A stretch of 64,000 bases of DNA from Bog-473 sp035551835 (GTDB taxonomy: Bacteria > Actinomycetota > Acidimicrobiia > Acidimicrobiales > RAAP-2), in the NCBI GenBank assembly GCA_035551835.1, contig DASZMN010000029.1:1-64000 (forward strand), in the 5' to 3' direction. Each line of letters begins with the position of its first letter. Position 1 is the first letter of the stretch. A model generated the notes under the pieces. It did not search any database. It was not told the origin of the DNA and was given only the letters and a program-made list of their open reading frames with translations. Shown piece after piece: positions 34,084-42,823 of this stretch. The translations under genes were made by a program, and so were the position numbers.

Positions 34084-34896
34084 CTAGCGCACCTCCAGCT
34101 CGGCGCGCACCGGAAGGTGGTCGGACCCCGAGTCCGCCAACACCGCGCCCCGCACCGACCGGATGGCCCCGCGCACCAAGATGTGGTCGATCTGGCTGTG
34201 CGGCCGCCACGCCGGCCACGTCCGGCCCACGACGGCCCGCCGCCACCCCGGGAGGAACGCGTGCACCAGAGGGCCCCACGTGTTCATGTCCCCGACGAGC
34301 ACGGTGTCGGGCCGGGCCTCGGTCTTGAACTGGCGCCGCAGCTCGGACCAGTTGCGCGGCGACCCGAACATGAGATGCGACATGTGCGTGCCGGCAATCG
34401 AAATGGGGTGGCCGTCCACCGTGAGGTCGACGACCAGCGCCGCCCGCCGCACGGTGTCGCGGGGCAGCCGGCTCATGTGCACGAGCCGCGTCGCCTCCAT
34501 CGCCAGCGCCGGTCGCAGCAGCATGGCGATGCCCCACGTCCCGCGCTCGGCCTCCTGCCAACGCTTGAGGGTCTGCGTGCTCGCGGCCGTCGGCCGGACG
34601 CCGTCCATGTAGAGGGCTCGGTTGTGGTCGGTCCACGGCGGCCAGGCGACCCAGGTGTCGGTCGCGTCCGGCTGGGGCAGGATCCGCCGGCCCTCGCCGA
34701 GCTGGTGGGTCAGCACCTCGTACCCCAGCGCCTGCGCCGCCTCCTCGGCCTGGCCGACCGACGCGCCCTCGGGCGTCCAGGACTCCTCGAGCACGATGAC
34801 GTCGGCGTCCAGCGACCCGATGACGGCGACATGGTCGTAGGGCCTGCCCCACCCGTCCATCCCGCAGTGCATGTTGTAGTTGGCGACGCTCAGCAC
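34084..34896 (-). CDS. Endonuclease/exonuclease/phosphatase (EEP) family protein
   Basis: About 270 aa from GTG 34896. Motifs of the DNase I-like fold are in order: NYNMHCG (metal Asn), VIVLEESW (metal Glu), an IAGTHMSHLMFG segment (His), LVGDMNTWG (Asp/Asn) and SGSDHLPVRAEL (catalytic His at the C-terminus). No signal peptide. Substrate could be a phosphodiester, phosphoinositide or nucleic acid. The gene is coupled to the downstream lipoprotein and divergent from the aminotransferase. A longer open frame to 35871 is antisense to that gene. Confidence 0.85.
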   Translation of the reverse strand: MLSVANYNMHCGMDGWGRPYDHVAVIGSLDADVIVLEESWTPEGASVGQAEEAAQALGYEVLTHQLGEGRRILPQPDATDTWVAWPPWTDHNRALYMDGVRPTAASTQTLKRWQEAERGTWGIAMLLRPALAMEATRLVHMSRLPRDTVRRAALVVDLTVDGHPISIAGTHMSHLMFGSPRNWSELRRQFKTEARPDTVLVGDMNTWGPLVHAFLPGWRRAVVGRTWPAWRPHSQIDHILVRGAIRSVRGAVLADSGSDHLPVRAELEVR

Positions 34897-34944
34897 GGTG
34901 GGCGCAGACGATAGGCGCCGGAAATCGCCGGGTACGATCGCCGA

Positions 34945-36177
34945 GTGGCTGCCGGGGACGTCGACACCGACCACACCGACCACACCGCCCCCGCCGACCC
35001 CGCCGACCCCGCCCACGTCCACCAGCTGGCCGAACGCCTGCGCCCGTTCACGACGACCATCTTCGCGACGATGTCGGAGCTCGCCACCGTGACCAACTCG
35101 GTCAACCTCGGCCAGGGGTTTCCCGATACGGACGGGCCCTCCGAGCTCAAGGAGATCGCAGCGGAGGCCATCCGCCACGGCGACAATCAGTACCCGCCGA
35201 GCGCCGGCATCCCCGAGTTGCGCCGTGCCGTCGCCGCGCACCAAGGCGCCTGGTACGACCTCGAGCTGAACCCCGACACCGAGGTGCTCGTCACCGTCGG
35301 CGCCACCGAGGCCATCGCCGCCACGATGCTCGCCCTGTGCGAGCCCGGCGACGAGGTCGTCATGTTCGAGCCGTCCTACGACTCCTACGCCGCCTGTGCG
35401 TCGATGGCCGGCGCCGTCCCGCGCCTCGTCCGCCTGCACCCGCCCGACTGGACCTTCGACCCCGACGAGCTCGCCGCGGCGTGCGCTTCGCCGCGCGCCC
35501 GGCTCCTCCTCCTCAACACCCCGCACAACCCCACCGGCAAGGTCTTCTCGGCCGACGAATTGGGGCAGGCGGCCGCCCTGTGCCGGGCCCACGACCTCCT
35601 GGCGGTGACCGACGAGGTCTACGAGCACCTCGTCTTCGACGGCTCGCACGTGCCGCTGGCCACCCTGCCCGCCATGCGCGAACGCACCCTGACCATCTCG
35701 TCGGGCGGCAAGACGTTCTCCTTCACCGGGTGGAAGGTGGGCTGGGTCAGCGGCCCGGCGCCCCTCGTCGCCGCCGTGCGTGCCGCCAAGCAGTTCCTCA
35801 CCTACACCAGCCCGGCGCCGCTGCAGCTCGCCATCGCGCACGGCCTCGGCTTCCCGCCGCCGACGCTGCACGCGCTGGCCGAGGAGCTGGCCGCCAAGCG
35901 CGACCTGCTCTGCGACGGCCTGGCCGGACTCGGGTACGCCGTGTGCCGCCCGTCGGCGACGTACTTCGCCACGACCGACATCGGCGCCGTCGCCCCCGGG
36001 CTGAGCGCGCTCGACTTCTGCCTCGCCCTGCCGGCGCGCTGCGGGGTGGTCGCCATCCCGAGCTCCGTCTTCTACGACCCGGCCGACCCCGACGCGGGGC
36101 GCACACTCGTCCGCTGGGCCTTCTGCAAGCGCGACGCCGTCCTGCGCGACGCGGTCGCCCGCTTAGCATCGTGGTGA
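34945..36177 (+). CDS. Class I aminotransferase (DapC/kynurenine-type)
   Basis: 410 aa from GTG 34945. The first 25 residues are a low-complexity Asp/Thr/Ala/Pro repeat (DHTDHTAPADPADPA), not part of the fold. NLGQGFPDTDGPSELKEIAA, NQYPPSAGIPELRRAVA, LLNTPHNPTGKVF and SSGGKTFSFTGWKVGW (PLP Lys) follow the pattern of fold-type I, subgroup Ib enzymes such as N-succinyldiaminopimelate aminotransferase (DapC) and kynurenine/methionine aminotransferases. No other lysine-pathway gene is near. It is coupled to the PhzF-like gene by a GTGA overlap. Confidence 0.85.
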   Translation: MAAGDVDTDHTDHTAPADPADPAHVHQLAERLRPFTTTIFATMSELATVTNSVNLGQGFPDTDGPSELKEIAAEAIRHGDNQYPPSAGIPELRRAVAAHQGAWYDLELNPDTEVLVTVGATEAIAATMLALCEPGDEVVMFEPSYDSYAACASMAGAVPRLVRLHPPDWTFDPDELAAACASPRARLLLLNTPHNPTGKVFSADELGQAAALCRAHDLLAVTDEVYEHLVFDGSHVPLATLPAMRERTLTISSGGKTFSFTGWKVGWVSGPAPLVAAVRAAKQFLTYTSPAPLQLAIAHGLGFPPPTLHALAEELAAKRDLLCDGLAGLGYAVCRPSATYFATTDIGAVAPGLSALDFCLALPARCGVVAIPSSVFYDPADPDAGRTLVRWAFCKRDAVLRDAVARLASW

Positions 36178-36977
36178 CCGTGACCATTCCTCTCGCCTGG
36201 GTCGATGCCTTCAGCGACGCACCCTTCGGTGGCAACCCGGCTGGCGTCTGCCTGCTCGACCAACCGGCCGACGAGGCGCGCATGCAGTCCATCGCCTTCG
36301 AGCTCGGCATCGCCGAGACGGCCTTCCTGGTGCCGGGCGACGGCCCGACGACCTTCGGGCTGCGCTGGTTCTCGCCGGCCACCGAGATCGACCTCTGCGG
36401 CCACGCCACGCTGGCCTCGGCCCACGCCCTGCGCCGGTGGGGGACGGTCGACGGCGCGGCCCCGCTCACCTTCCACACCAAGAGCGGCCCGCTGCACGCT
36501 GCCTTCGACGGCGACCGCATCGTCCTCGACTTCCCGGCCGACCCCATCCGTGCCATCGCCCTGCCCACGTGCCTCGAGGGCCAGTGGCCCGGGTCCGTCC
36601 TGAGCTGCGGCGAGACCTCGTTCTTCACGTTCGTCGTCGTGTCGTCGGCCGTGGCGGTCCGCGGCTACGAGCCGGACCTCGGGGCCATCGCGGCCACCGG
36701 GGCCAAGGCGCTCCTCCTCACGGCGGCGGCCGACCCGGCCACCGGCGCGGACTACGTGCTGCGGGTGTTCGGGCCCAACGTCGGGATCTCCGAGGACCCG
36801 GCGACGGGCTCGGCCCAGTGCTCGGCCGGCCCGTACTGGGCGGCGGAGCTGGGGCGGGGCGACCTGGTCGCCCGGCAGCTCTCCGCTCGGGGCGCCACGC
36901 TCTACGTGCGCCCGGACGGCGAGCGGGTGCGGATCGCCGGGTACGCAACCACCGTGCTGACGGGTCACTTGTGCTAA
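36174..36977 (+). CDS. PhzF-family isomerase
   Basis: About 267 aa. GTG 36174 overlaps the aminotransferase stop (GTGA); GTG 36171 and 36180 are also in frame. WVDAFSDAPFGGNPAGVCLL is the N-terminal PhzF signature, ELGIAETAFLVPG carries the catalytic Glu, RWFSPATEIDLCGHATLASA is the second hallmark and GISEDPATGSAQCSAGPYWA the C-terminal one. The family performs diaxial epimerase-fold isomerisations, as in phenazine synthesis; most stand-alone members have unknown substrates. No other phenazine gene is present. Confidence 0.9.
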   Translation: MTVTIPLAWVDAFSDAPFGGNPAGVCLLDQPADEARMQSIAFELGIAETAFLVPGDGPTTFGLRWFSPATEIDLCGHATLASAHALRRWGTVDGAAPLTFHTKSGPLHAAFDGDRIVLDFPADPIRAIALPTCLEGQWPGSVLSCGETSFFTFVVVSSAVAVRGYEPDLGAIAATGAKALLLTAAADPATGADYVLRVFGPNVGISEDPATGSAQCSAGPYWAAELGRGDLVARQLSARGATLYVRPDGERVRIAGYATTVLTGHLC

Positions 36978-36988
36978 CCAGTCCCACC

Positions 36989-37537
36989 ATGGGCGCCACC
37001 ACGGTGGACCTCCGAGCACTGGTCGAGGGTCACGAGCCGGCGACGCCTCGGGAGGCCGCGGCGAAGATGCGGTTCCTCGAGGAGCTGGCCCGGCTCCCCT
37101 CGCCGTGCGACGAGCACGCCGACCCCACCCACGTCACCGCCTCGGCCATCGTGGTCGGTACCCGCGGCACGGTGCTGCACCGGCACAAGCGCCTCGGGAT
37201 CTGGATGCAGCCCGGCGGCCACATCGACCCCGGCGAGACCCCACCGGTGGCGGCCCGGCGTGAGGCGACAGAGGAGCTCGGCCTCGCCGTCGAGCATCCG
37301 GCGGCCGGCCCGGACCTGGTCCACCTCGACGTGCACGACGCCGCCCTCGGCCACACCCACCTCGACCTGCGCTACCTGCTCATCGCCGGCGACGACGACC
37401 CGCACCCCCCGCCGGGCGAGAGCCCCGACGCCCGTTGGTGCAGTTGGGAAGAGGCGATGGCGATCGCCGACGCCGCCTTGGCCGACGCCCTGCCGCTGGC
37501 CCGCGCCGCCTACGAGGCGAACGGGGGAGCGACGTGA
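36989..37537 (+). CDS. NUDIX hydrolase
   Basis: 182 aa from ATG 36989. The NUDIX box runs from residue 76 to 98 (GGHIDPGETPPVAARREATE then ELGL), with the G-x5-E-x7-RE-x2-EE-x-G pattern intact. The N-terminal 50 residues and LHRHKRLGIWMQPGG resemble actinobacterial ADP-ribose or nucleotide-sugar pyrophosphatases. The stop overlaps the start of the zinc-ribbon gene (GTGA), so it belongs to the run 34945-39554. Confidence 0.9.
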   Translation: MGATTVDLRALVEGHEPATPREAAAKMRFLEELARLPSPCDEHADPTHVTASAIVVGTRGTVLHRHKRLGIWMQPGGHIDPGETPPVAARREATEELGLAVEHPAAGPDLVHLDVHDAALGHTHLDLRYLLIAGDDDPHPPPGESPDARWCSWEEAMAIADAALADALPLARAAYEANGGAT

Positions 37538-38253
37538 CCGACACCCTCGGCCACCTGCTGGCCGTGCAGGACCTCGACACGTCGATCATCCAGATGGAGC
37601 ACCGGCGCGACACGCTGGTCGAGACGTCGGGTCTGGCCGCGATCGAGTCGGAGCTGACTCGCCTGGGCATCGAGCGCAACGACGCCGAGGCGCGCCGGGC
37701 GACGTTGGCCACCACCCAGTCCGAGCTCGAGGTGCAGATCGCCGCGGTCACCGAGCGACGGGACCACGTGGAGCAGCGTCTCTACGCCGCGACCAGCTCG
37801 TCGGGCCGCGACCTGCAGGTCATGAACGACGAGGTGAAGCACCTGACCGAGCGGCGCGCCGAGCTCGAGGAGCAGGAACTCGTCGTCATGCTCGAGCAGG
37901 ACCCCATCGACGCCGAGCTCGCGACGCTCCGGGAACAGATGGACCCGCTCGAGGCGCGGGCCAAGGAGTTGCGCGGCCAGGTGGAGCACGACCGCCTCGA
38001 GATCGAGGCCGCCATCGCCTCGGCCGTCGGGACCCGAGCCGCCGAAGCGGCCCAGCTGCCGGCCGCGCTGGCCGATCGGTACGAGAAGCTGCGCACCCGC
38101 CTGAAGGGCACCGGCGCGGCGCGCCTGATCAAGAACCACTGCGGCGGGTGCCATCTCGAGCTCTCCTCGGTCGAGGTCGAGCGCATCCGCGCGCTGCCCC
38201 CGGGCGAGGTCGCGACGTGCGAGCAGTGCGGCCGCATCCTCGTGCCGAGCTGA
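37534..38253 (+). CDS. Coiled-coil protein with C4 zinc ribbon (DUF164 type)
   Basis: 239 aa. Residues about 10-175 are a long antiparallel coiled coil rich in Glu/Arg/Leu; the C-terminus has two Cys pairs, CGGCHLELSS and CEQCGRIL, forming a zf-RING_7-type zinc ribbon. This is the actinobacterial DUF164 family (M. tuberculosis Rv2229c type), thought to bind nucleic acid. In mycobacteria it also precedes a gene with a histidine phosphatase domain (Rv2228c), as here. The GTG start overlaps the NUDIX stop. Confidence 0.85.
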   Translation: MTDTLGHLLAVQDLDTSIIQMEHRRDTLVETSGLAAIESELTRLGIERNDAEARRATLATTQSELEVQIAAVTERRDHVEQRLYAATSSSGRDLQVMNDEVKHLTERRAELEEQELVVMLEQDPIDAELATLREQMDPLEARAKELRGQVEHDRLEIEAAIASAVGTRAAEAAQLPAALADRYEKLRTRLKGTGAARLIKNHCGGCHLELSSVEVERIRALPPGEVATCEQCGRILVPS

Positions 38254-38269
38254 GCGCGGCGCCGCTTTC

Positions 38270-38896
38270 GTGCTGATCCTCGTTCGCCACGGCGAGTCCG
38301 TGGCCAACGCGCAGGGACTCCTCTTGGGCCGCACCGACGCCGAGCTGACCGCGCACGGCCGCGCCCAGGCGGCCGCGGTGCCCACCTTGTTGGAGCGCCC
38401 GGTCGTCGAGCTGCGCTCGAGCCCCCTGAGCCGCGCCGTCGACACGGCCAACCTCCTCGGGCTCGATGTCCCCGTCGTCGTCGACGATCGCTGGGTCGAG
38501 GTCGACTACGGCGAGTTCGAGTGCCAGCCGCTCGGGGACATCCCGGCCGACGTCTGGCAGAAGTGGCAAGCCGACCGTGACTTTTGCCCCGTGGACGGCG
38601 AGTCGCTGGCGGAGGTGGACGTGCGCGTCGCCGCCGCGTGCGAGGAATTGTTCGCCGCCGACGGGAGCGGGGCGCGCCGCGCCGACGGCGACGTCGTCGT
38701 GGTGAGCCACGTCACGCCGATCAAGGCCGCCGTCGCCTGGGCGCTCGGGACGCCCGACCTGTACTGGCGTCTCTACCTGCGGACGGCTTCGGTCACCCGC
38801 ATCAGCTGGAACCGCAACGCCCCGATCCTGCACGGCTTCAACGAGGTTGCGTTGGCGCCCGAGCGCTCGGGGACGCCACAATCACGCCGTGCCTGA
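38270..38896 (+). CDS. Histidine phosphatase family protein (phosphoglycerate mutase-like)
   Basis: 208 aa. LILVRHGESVANAQG at the N-terminus has the catalytic RHG (His about 7), SSPLSRAVDTANLLGL is the second Arg motif, and VVSHVTPIKAAVAWAL has the second catalytic His. In mycobacteria the corresponding domain is fused to RNase HI (Rv2228c) and removes the phosphate of alpha-ribazole phosphate; here the RNase H part is absent. It follows the zinc-ribbon gene by 16 bases. Substrate unproven. Confidence 0.88.
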   Translation: MLILVRHGESVANAQGLLLGRTDAELTAHGRAQAAAVPTLLERPVVELRSSPLSRAVDTANLLGLDVPVVVDDRWVEVDYGEFECQPLGDIPADVWQKWQADRDFCPVDGESLAEVDVRVAAACEELFAADGSGARRADGDVVVVSHVTPIKAAVAWALGTPDLYWRLYLRTASVTRISWNRNAPILHGFNEVALAPERSGTPQSRRA

Positions 38897-39554
38897 GACC
38901 GCTCCCGCCCCGCCGACCGTCGCCGCGCTCCGCCCCGCTTCGGGCTCCGACGAGCTGCCCGTGCACCGGCGCTCCATCGGGATCGAGGTGTTCGTCCGCG
39001 ACGAGCACTTCGTCGTCATCGGCACGCTGACCGACGTGCGGCCGTGGGCCAGCGGCGCGCTCGGCCCGCGGGACCTGCACGGCATGGAGCTGGCGATCGT
39101 GGTCCGCCGCGCCGACCTGATGATCGTCGACGCGGTCGCCGACATGGAGACGTTCCCGCACGCCGAGTGCACCGAAATTGAGCCGAAGTTCTCCGAGCTG
39201 ATCGGGCTGTCGGTGGCGCGGGGCTACACGTCGGCCGTGCAGGAGCGCTTCGGGCGCGAGCGGGGGTGCAGCCACCTCGAATTCCTGGCCCGCGCCGTCG
39301 GGCCCGCGGTCATCCAGTCGGTCACCTCGGCCGCCGCGCAGCAGTTCGAGCGGGGCGACTCGTATCCGGGGGGCGAGCGCGCCCTGACCTTCCTGTCGAA
39401 CACGTGTCACGTCTTCGCCGACGACGGCCCCGGGGTGCAGAAGATCGCGATCGGCTGGCGCCCCGGGATGTTCGGCTATCCCGCCCCCACGGTGACCGAG
39501 ATTCGCCGCCGCATCGCCGAGGGCGACGGCGGCGAGCAGGCCGAGCGCACCTAG
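38889..39554 (+). CDS. DUF2889 family protein
   Basis: 221 aa from GTG 38889, overlapping the phosphatase stop by 8 bases. The HRRSIGIEVFVRDEHFVVIG segment and DLHGMELAIVVRRADLMIVD are typical of DUF2889, followed by ADMETFPHAECTEIEPKFSE and SNTCHVFADDGPGVQK with one Cys. The family has no established function. It is the last gene of a plus-strand run of closely spaced genes from 34945. Confidence 0.75.
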   Translation: MPETAPAPPTVAALRPASGSDELPVHRRSIGIEVFVRDEHFVVIGTLTDVRPWASGALGPRDLHGMELAIVVRRADLMIVDAVADMETFPHAECTEIEPKFSELIGLSVARGYTSAVQERFGRERGCSHLEFLARAVGPAVIQSVTSAAAQQFERGDSYPGGERALTFLSNTCHVFADDGPGVQKIAIGWRPGMFGYPAPTVTEIRRRIAEGDGGEQAERT

Positions 39555-39628
39555 GCGTCGCTCGCCCAAAGGCCTGTTCGGATTAATCCCCGGCGACGAC
39601 GTGGCCGGTTCGTGCGATCGCGAGGCGT

Positions 39629-39647
39629 CGAGTTCAGCCGGAACTCG
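39629..39647. promoter_or_regulatory. Inverted repeat upstream of the topoisomerase gene
   Basis: CGAGTTC / GAACTCG with a 5-base loop, 44 bases before the topoisomerase ATG. It may be an operator or the terminator of the previous run; sequence alone cannot decide. Confidence 0.35.
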
Positions 39648-39690
39648 CTCGAGTTGGTTGGACCGCCTGCAACGTGGGCATACATCGGCC

Positions 39691-40713
39691 ATGCCGCGAT
39701 TGCGCCGTTCGGACACCGGCGCCAAGGGAATCGCGCGTCGTCGATGTGGGAGAGGCTTTGTGTACCGCGCGGTCGACGGGACGAAGGTGGTCGACCAGGA
39801 CTGCCTGCGGCGGATCAGGTCGCTGGCGGTCCCCCCGGCCTGGACCGACGTGTGGATCTGCCCGTGGCCGAACGGCCATATTCAGGCCATGGGCACCGAT
39901 GCCGCCGGCCGCCGTCAGTACCGGTACCACGACGACTGGCGCAAGCGGAAGGATCAAGAGAAGTTCGAGCGTGCGATCGAGTTCGGCCGCGCTCTCCCGA
40001 CGCTCTTGCGGCGGGTCGAGAACGATCTGGCGTCGTCCGGGCTCCGCAAACAGCGAATGTTGGCGGTGGGCGTGCGCCTCTTGCACATAGGAGGCTTTCG
40101 CATCGGAGGAGAGGAGTACGCCGAAGAGCACGAGACCTTCGGTGTCGCCACACTTCAGGTCCGACATGTCCGCATCGACGGAGATCGCGTGGTCTTCACC
40201 TACCGCGCCAAGGGTTCCGTCAAGCGCAACGTTGCCATCGACGATCCCGAGATCCTCCGCGTGATGCGGTCGCTTCTGCGAAGGTCGCGGCGCAAGAGTG
40301 ATGATCTCTTGGCTTGGAGGCAAGGAGGGGGATGGCGGAATCTGCGCTCCGCCGATCTGAACGCCTACATCAAAGAGACGATTGGGGAGCCGTTCAGCGC
40401 GAAGGACTTCCGAACCTGGTCCGCCACTGTGCGGGCGGCGTCGGAGCTCGCCACCCGGGCCGATGCGGCCGCGTCTGAGCGCCAGCGCAAACGGACGGTC
40501 AAGGCGGCAGTGGCCGAGGTTGCGGAGCATCTCGGGAATACGCCCGCCGTGTGCCGCTCCTCGTACATCGACCCCCGGGTCATCGACTGCTTTCACGGTG
40601 GCGACACGATTGGACCGGCTCTGGCGACGTCGAAGAGCCCCGCCCACTCTGCCGAAGGGAAGGTCGAAAAGGCCGTGATCGCGATGCTGACGCGGTCGGC
40701 GGAGGCCGCCTAA
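39691..40713 (+). CDS. Type IB DNA topoisomerase
   Basis: 340 aa from ATG 39691. The N-terminus (MPRLRRSDTGAKGIARRRCG) and VPPAWTDVWICPWPNGHIQA then DAAGRRQYRYHDDWR match bacterial/poxvirus-type topoisomerase IB. FRIGGEEYAEEHETFGVATL is the start of the catalytic domain, KDFRTWSATV contains the active Arg/His region, and SSYIDPRVID holds the catalytic Tyr292. It relaxes both positive and negative supercoils without ATP. In bacteria it is an accessory enzyme. It lies at the head of a cluster of membrane and DNA-compaction genes. Confidence 0.92.
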   Translation: MPRLRRSDTGAKGIARRRCGRGFVYRAVDGTKVVDQDCLRRIRSLAVPPAWTDVWICPWPNGHIQAMGTDAAGRRQYRYHDDWRKRKDQEKFERAIEFGRALPTLLRRVENDLASSGLRKQRMLAVGVRLLHIGGFRIGGEEYAEEHETFGVATLQVRHVRIDGDRVVFTYRAKGSVKRNVAIDDPEILRVMRSLLRRSRRKSDDLLAWRQGGGWRNLRSADLNAYIKETIGEPFSAKDFRTWSATVRAASELATRADAAASERQRKRTVKAAVAEVAEHLGNTPAVCRSSYIDPRVIDCFHGGDTIGPALATSKSPAHSAEGKVEKAVIAMLTRSAEAA

Positions 40714-40740
40714 CCGGCCCACGGCGCCTGCGTCGAGCGC

Positions 40741-41355
40741 TCACGGGGGTGCGGCCGAGGATCGAACGTCAGAATGCTCCCGTGCGGGAGAAGTCACCGT
40801 CTGATGGTGGGACGAGGCTGACAGTCGGTCGAGCACAGGCAGAACGAACCACAGGACGGCGAAGCTCCCGGTGGTGGCCGCAGCAAGGAGGGCAATTGGC
40901 CAACCCAAGCCCACCACGGTCAGGCACATCCAGACCGCGCACGAGATCGCGAGCGCAACCGCGAAGAGTCCGAGCAGAGCTTGGACGTTGGCCAGCCTGA
41001 GGAGCTTGCTCTTCTCGTGACGCCTGAACACCCAGCGGTGGTAGGCGACCGGACTGATGAGAAGGGCGATGGCGAGCGCCGCCAGGAGCACGGTCGCCTG
41101 GTAGAGATCTCGCTCGGCACCGTTGACCCTGGTGAACCTGACGGTGAAGGGCAACGAGAGCAAGAAGCCAAAGAGCACCTGGACACCCAGTCCCGCGACC
41201 CGCAGTTCCTGTAAGAGATCGCTGAGGTTGCGGTTGTTGCGTTCGGCCTCGGATTCGCCGGTCGGACTCCGGCCCTGAGACCGTGCATCGGATCCGTTTG
41301 CCTCGATTCGACGCTCGTCAAAATTCGTAGGTCCAGGATCGGGGGTTCTCGTCAC
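40741..41355 (-). CDS. DUF6328 membrane protein
   Basis: 204 aa. A polar N-terminus (about 50 residues) leads to LLQELRVAGLGVQVLFGFLL and SLPFTVRFTRVNGAERDLYQ, the family blocks, with four membrane segments in total (two hairpins, about 55-75, 88-108, 122-145, 148-170). The C-terminal tail is polar. No function known. Converges with the topoisomerase gene with 27 bases between. Confidence 0.8.
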   Translation of the reverse strand: MTRTPDPGPTNFDERRIEANGSDARSQGRSPTGESEAERNNRNLSDLLQELRVAGLGVQVLFGFLLSLPFTVRFTRVNGAERDLYQATVLLAALAIALLISPVAYHRWVFRRHEKSKLLRLANVQALLGLFAVALAISCAVWMCLTVVGLGWPIALLAAATTGSFAVLWFVLPVLDRLSASSHHQTVTSPAREHSDVRSSAAPP

Positions 41356-41385
41356 GCACGAAGCTCCTCGCTACGCCGGGATCGA

Positions 41386-41550
41386 TCACCAGCGGTAGAA
41401 GTGGTGACGACCGGCTCCCTCGCCTCGCCCGAGGGCGGCACCCACGACCCAGAACACCGCGAAGACGACGGCCGCAATCCACAAGAGGTGGATTGCGAAC
41501 CCAGCTCCGAACAGAACCAGAACCAGCAACAAAGCAAGTACGAGCAACAT
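41386..41550 (-). CDS. Small hydrophobic membrane peptide
   Basis: 54 aa from ATG 41550: two adjacent hydrophobic segments (MLLVLALLLVLVLFGAGFAI and LLWIAAVVFAVFWVVGAALG) and a basic tail GRGEGAGRHHFYRW. This is the pattern of short actinobacterial 'hydrophobic proteins' related to the DUF5670/lmo0937 type, often stress-induced. ATG 41550 lacks a clear ribosome site; an upstream start at 41589 adds 13 polar residues. It lies 30 bases before DUF6328 and may be co-transcribed. Confidence 0.65.
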   Translation of the reverse strand: MLLVLALLLVLVLFGAGFAIHLLWIAAVVFAVFWVVGAALGRGEGAGRHHFYRW

Positions 41551-41665
41551 GAAATTTGAGTTACCAACACGGTTTCGTACTAAACCCAAGGACTAATCCG
41601 AGCAGCTCGCGAACGCCAGACCAACCGTCGTCGCGCGTCTTGGTCATCGGCACGGCCCCGAGCGG

Positions 41666-42661
41666 TCAAGGTCGGATCTGGCCTCTGGCGTCGCGCGCGG
41701 CATCGTCCGCTGCGTTCTCACCAAACCCGACGCCGATGCATTGATCGTCCCGGCGACGGTACTGGTGCGCGATGTCTGACAGAACCTGATTGTCTGCCGC
41801 GGTCGGGTTGGTATCTAGCATCCCTCTCGGCCACAAGCGGCGGGAGACGACGGGATTGAGCTCGGCCCCGTACAGGCTGATTTTCGCAAGGAGGAACAGA
41901 AATCCGACGAGCCCGATGACAAGGCCGAATTGGCCGTAGACCGCAGAGCTGTGCCGGAGTTGGTGCTGCACGAGGCCAGATCCAATCGTGATGAGCAGGG
42001 TGAACCCAACTGACGCCAGCGCGGCGCCTGGGAGGAGGTCCCGCGTCGCAACTTGGCTCGGAGTGGCGACGCGAAAGACCGCAAAATAGAGGGCGGCGTT
42101 GAGGACCACCATGCCCACCAAGGCGGGGGCCCGGACGCCGACGCCCACGCTCGTGCTCGTCACGAACGTTCCGGCAACTGCGTTGAGCACAAACGCCGAT
42201 CCGATGGTCACGAGTGCGACCAGACTGCGGGCGAGGCGGGGACCGAATCCCGGCCTGTCGACCTGTGGCACGTTCCACACTCCGGCCATCGCCTGCTGGA
42301 CCGTTTGCGTGACGCCTTGCGCGCCGTAGATCGATCCGATGAGGCCGATTGCGAGACCAAGGCCGCTCCCTCGCAGGCTCTGTGACGACGCCGGGTTGAA
42401 TTGGGATCCGATGACGGGGAACTCATGAAGCGTCGAAACGATTCGGTGGCCCAACGATGCCGCACCGATGAACCCGAAGATCGTGATGACGACGAGCAGG
42501 AGGGGATAGATGGCAACAAAGCCGTACCATCCGAGCGCAACCACGAACTGATTCGCGTCGTCGTCACCGAACTTCTTGATCACGGCGTAGACCAGCCCAA
42601 GGGGGCGGCTCATTCGCTGCCAGCCATCGATGAGCACGAGCAGACGCTGAATCTGCTTCAT
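41666..42661 (-). CDS. YihY/BrkB-family inner-membrane protein
   Basis: 331 aa from ATG 42661; the open frame reaches 42790 but that part lacks similarity. Six membrane segments; conserved parts are DDDANQFVVALGWYGFVAIY ('..as.LaY...lalfPlll' in the family), IGSIYGAQGVTQTVQQAMAG and QFGLVIGLVGFLFLLAKISL followed by YGAELN. The family was once annotated as ribonuclease BN and is now described as membrane transport or virulence-factor-like; the actual substrate is unknown. The C-terminal 45 residues are polar. Confidence 0.85.
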   Translation of the reverse strand: MKQIQRLLVLIDGWQRMSRPLGLVYAVIKKFGDDDANQFVVALGWYGFVAIYPLLLVVITIFGFIGAASLGHRIVSTLHEFPVIGSQFNPASSQSLRGSGLGLAIGLIGSIYGAQGVTQTVQQAMAGVWNVPQVDRPGFGPRLARSLVALVTIGSAFVLNAVAGTFVTSTSVGVGVRAPALVGMVVLNAALYFAVFRVATPSQVATRDLLPGAALASVGFTLLITIGSGLVQHQLRHSSAVYGQFGLVIGLVGFLFLLAKISLYGAELNPVVSRRLWPRGMLDTNPTAADNQVLSDIAHQYRRRDDQCIGVGFGENAADDAARDARGQIRP

Positions 42662-42823
42662 CGGCCCGGGTGCCGTTCGAGGCTCTTGACCGAGTGCCGA
42701 TGGCCGACACAGCGCGCCGCCGAAGCTGGGGTATCTGGGACACGAGACAGGTGGATGCACGTAGCACTCACTGAAGAGGCTCTTCCCCAAACGACGGTGT
42801 CCTACCCCCGAAAGGGCGAAGAG

